From Anaerolineae bacterium (lineage in GTDB: Bacteria > Chloroflexota > Anaerolineae > UBA1429): 6,330 nt of DNA. Under the pieces are notes generated by a model that was not told where the DNA came from, did no database searches, and saw only the letters and a list, made by a program, of their open reading frames with translations. Location: assembly GCA_016928125.1 (NCBI GenBank), contig JAFGLK010000209.1:1-6330 (forward strand), written 5' to 3'. This document shows positions 5,018-6,330 of this stretch, piece after piece. A program made the position numbers and the translations under genes. Position 1 is the first letter of the stretch. Every line of letters starts with the position of its first letter.

Positions 5018-6054
5018 CAGAATAGGCTCTCCTGTCCCGCCGCGCTATCGGCTGCGTCGCGCTCGTAGGGGACCCCCAAGTGTTCGTAGGCACGACGGGT
5101 AGCCAAACGCCCGCGCGAGGTGCGCTCCAGGAAGCCCAGTTGAATCAAGTAGGGCTCGTAGACGTCCATGATGGTATCGGCGTCCTCGCTGAGCGCCGCC
5201 GCCAGGGTGTCCAGACCGACGGGGCCGCCCTCGAACTTTTCCACCAGGGTCGCCAGCACGCGTCGGTCCGAGCTATCGAGTCCCAGCTCATCCACCTCGA
5301 GCATGGCGAGGGCCTTTTGGGCCGTGTCGGCGTCGATATGGCCGTCGCCCCGCACCTCGGCATAATCGCGCACGCGCTTGAGCAGACGGTTGGCTACACG
5401 GGGCGTGCCCCGCGCGCGGCTCGCCACCTCAAACGTGCCCTCGTCATCGATGCCCACATCCAGGATGGCCGCGCTGCGACGGACGATCGCCTCCATGGCC
5501 TGCTGATCGTAAAAATCAAGACGGTAGACCAGGCCAAAGCGGTCGCGCAGCGGCGACGTGAGCAAGGCGATCCGGGTAGTGGCCCCAATGATGGTAAAGT
5601 GCGGCAGATTCAAACGGATACTGCGGGCGGCCGGGCCTTTGCCGATGATGATGTCCAGGGCATAGTCCTCCATGGCCGGGTAGAGCACCTCTTCGACCGT
5701 GCGACTCAGACGATGGACCTCGTCGATAAAGAGCACATCTCGCTCGCGCAGGTTGGTGAGGATCGCCGCCAGATCGCCCGGGCGCTCGATCACCGGGCCC
5801 GAGGTGATTTTGATGCTCACACCCATCTCGGCCGCGATCACGTGGGCCAGTGTGGTCTTGCCCAACCCTGGCGGCCCATAGAGCAGAGCATGGTCGAGCG
5901 GCTCCCTGCGCATCTGGGCCGCCTCCAGGCACACCTTGAGATTCTCAATCACCCGCGTCTGGCCGATGTATTCGGCAAGTGTGCGCGGACGCAGGCTCTG
6001 CTCAATCGGGACTTCCTCTGGTTTGATCGCCGAGGAGATCACGCGCTCCGGCAT
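5017..6054 (-). CDS. ruvB: Holliday junction branch-migration DNA helicase RuvB
   Basis: RuvB is the hexameric AAA+ motor that, with RuvA, drives branch migration of Holliday junctions in recombinational repair. The 345-aa protein has the full domain order: the N-terminal [12 protein letters not shown] (21-32), Walker [10 protein letters not shown] (60-68), Walker B LFIDEVHR (108-115), sensor 1 IGATTR (156-161), the SPLRDRFG region with the arginine finger (167-174), and the C-terminal winged helix with [18 protein letters not shown] and the family-typical [13 protein letters not shown]. The frame is open 58 codons further upstream to a GTG at 6228, but the start is ATG 6054: family homology begins there, AGGA at 6063-6066 is 8 nt upstream, and the longer form would start inside the -10 box. 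It is first in the ruvB-queH-DUF2905-queA unit; ruvA and ruvC are not in the window. Confidence 0.97.
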   Translation of the reverse strand: MPERVISSAIKPEEVPIEQSLRPRTLAEYIGQTRVIENLKVCLEAAQMRREPLDHALLYGPPGLGKTTLAHVIAAEMGVSIKITSGPVIERPGDLAAILTNLRERDVLFIDEVHRLSRTVEEVLYPAMEDYALDIIIGKGPAARSIRLNLPHFTIIGATTRIALLTSPLRDRFGLVYRLDFYDQQAMEAIVRRSAAILDVGIDDEGTFEVASRARGTPRVANRLLKRVRDYAEVRGDGHIDADTAQKALAMLEVDELGLDSSDRRVLATLVEKFEGGPVGLDTLAAALSEDADTIMDVYEPYLIQLGFLERTSRGRLATRRAYEHLGVPYERDAADSAAGQESLF

Positions 6055-6088
6055 CGTTGCTTTCCTCTCTTGCGTACACCGATCCGCA

Positions 6089-6193
6089 ATCCGGGGGTAG
6101 ATCCTATAGACCAGGATCGCGCTCCTTGGTCGGGCTCCTGCATCCAACTTTGTGAGGCAGCCCGCGACCAAGAGCCGATCGTGCGCCCCGGAT
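6089..6193 (-). ncRNA. Candidate structured leader RNA of the ruvB operon
   Basis: The untranslated leader between the predicted start (about 6210) and the ruvB ATG (6054) can fold into nested stems. P1 pairs 6186-6193 with 6089-6096 (8 bp, ATCCGGGG/CCCCGGAT). P2 pairs 6176-6180 with 6115-6119, 6173-6175 with 6121-6123, 6166-6172 with 6125-6131, 6159-6163 with 6132-6136, and 6155-6157 with 6137-6139. P2 has only small bulges and a 15-nt loop at 6140-6154. In all, 31 Watson-Crick pairs can form. An alternative helix, GGATC (6114-6118) with GATCC (6100-6104), excludes the base of P2, so two states are possible. I do not recognise a known riboswitch or T-box sequence. It could instead be an extragenic palindromic repeat. 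The ribosome binding site at 6063-6066 lies outside the structure. Confidence 0.45.
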
Positions 6194-6216
6194 AGACCCT
6201 GGCGTTCACTATCCTC

Positions 6217-6225
6217 ATTATACCA
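6217..6225 (-). promoter_or_regulatory. Extended -10 promoter of the ruvB operon
   Basis: On the minus strand TGGTATAAT (6225-6217) is a perfect TATAAT with the TGn extension. The 17-bp-spaced -35 position reads GGAGCC and is not a match, which extended -10 promoters tolerate. The predicted start near 6210 leaves a leader of about 155 nt before ruvB. The promoter lies between ruvB and the divergent gene starting at 6252. Confidence 0.7.
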
Positions 6226-6251
6226 CACTTGTGCGAGGAGGCTCCCGAGCG

Positions 6252-6330
6252 GTGATCGTTCACCACTTGCTCACCCTCTTCATCCGCGCTATGATCGGCC
6301 TCAGCATGGGCATCGGCCCAGAGGATCAGG
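6252..6330 (+). CDS. Start of a divergent gene, truncated by the window edge
   Basis: From GTG at 6252 the plus frame stays open to the window end for 26 codons, starting [10 protein letters not shown] and ending [15 protein letters not shown] at 6235-6241 lies 10 nt upstream as a strong Shine-Dalgarno. Twenty-two of the 26 codons end in G or C, as expected of a coding frame in this genome. The N-terminus is moderately hydrophobic. A GTG at 6231 is also in frame but would precede the Shine-Dalgarno. Too little is visible to name a family. It is divergent from ruvB across a 197-bp gap. Confidence 0.5.
   Translation, partial: MIVHHLLTLFIRAMIGLSMGIGPEDQ

Noticed and set aside
4241..5068. A 275-codon plus-strand frame opposite queH.
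   Set aside because: It is the antisense shadow of queH and shows no recognisable domain.
6039..6143. A 34-codon leader-peptide frame (ATG at 6143) overlapping the ruvB start on the minus strand.
   Set aside because: It has no Shine-Dalgarno, its ATG lies in the loop of the predicted hairpin, and its composition does not look coding; it is probably a chance frame.
5080..6195. A 371-codon plus-strand frame opposite ruvB.
   Set aside because: It is the antisense shadow of ruvB, a common artefact in GC-rich genes; the ruvB motifs are unambiguous.
6055..6228. A 58-residue N-terminal extension of RuvB from GTG 6228.
   Set aside because: The extension has no RuvB homology, overlaps the TATAAT box and the leader stems, and ATG 6054 has a properly spaced ribosome binding site.
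6251..6264. GGTGA-N4-TCACC inverted repeat at the start of the divergent gene, as a second CRP-like site.
   Set aside because: The spacer is 4, not 6, and the outer bases do not match TGTGA/TCACA; five-base arms are expected by chance.

Overview
The window is a compact, GC-rich (roughly 60% by eye) bacterial chromosome segment. It holds eight complete genes and the start of a ninth, with no IS element, phage gene or CRISPR array. The order ruvB-queH-DUF2905-queA, read on the minus strand, together with the style of the proteins, suggests Chloroflexota, perhaps an Anaerolineae-like lineage. That placement is inference from remembered gene neighbourhoods; no marker gene here proves it.

Left half, plus strand (1-2310): a Crp/Fnr-family regulator is followed by a 102-bp gap and then by two ferredoxin-like iron-sulfur proteins and a class I SAM-dependent methyltransferase, closely spaced like an operon. 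The gap contains a perfect 16-bp palindrome, TGTGACCTAGGTCACA (763-778), which matches the classical CRP operator TGTGA-N6-TCACA. It is followed by an extended -10 element, and the spacing would centre the operator at about -41.5, the class II activator position. The regulator's recognition helix carries the same R-E-x-x-x-R contact residues as E. coli CRP. The simplest reading is that the regulator controls the ferredoxin/methyltransferase unit next door. Its effector is unknown: it has no cysteine and no recognisable cAMP-binding signature.

Middle (2311-2829): a convergent gap with a weak hairpin terminator, then a 66-residue six-cysteine protein on the minus strand with its own near-consensus promoter, then a 223-bp gap below queA.

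Right half, minus strand (2830-6225): a four-gene unit ruvB-queH-DUF2905-queA, with ruvB and queH overlapping by one base. QueA and QueH catalyse the last two steps of queuosine tRNA modification; RuvB is the Holliday-junction branch-migration motor; the DUF2905 protein is a small two-helix membrane protein of unknown role. QueH carries an N-terminal extension of about 65 residues that resembles the RRXRR domain. The unit is preceded by a consensus extended -10 promoter and a leader of about 155 nt. Positions 6089-6193 of that leader can fold into a long, nested stem structure. A divergent gene begins at 6252 and runs off the window.

The best leads for something new are the regulator/operator/ferredoxin module, the RRXRR-like fusion on QueH, the structured ruvB leader, and the second ferredoxin with its missing cluster ligand and cysteine-rich tail.
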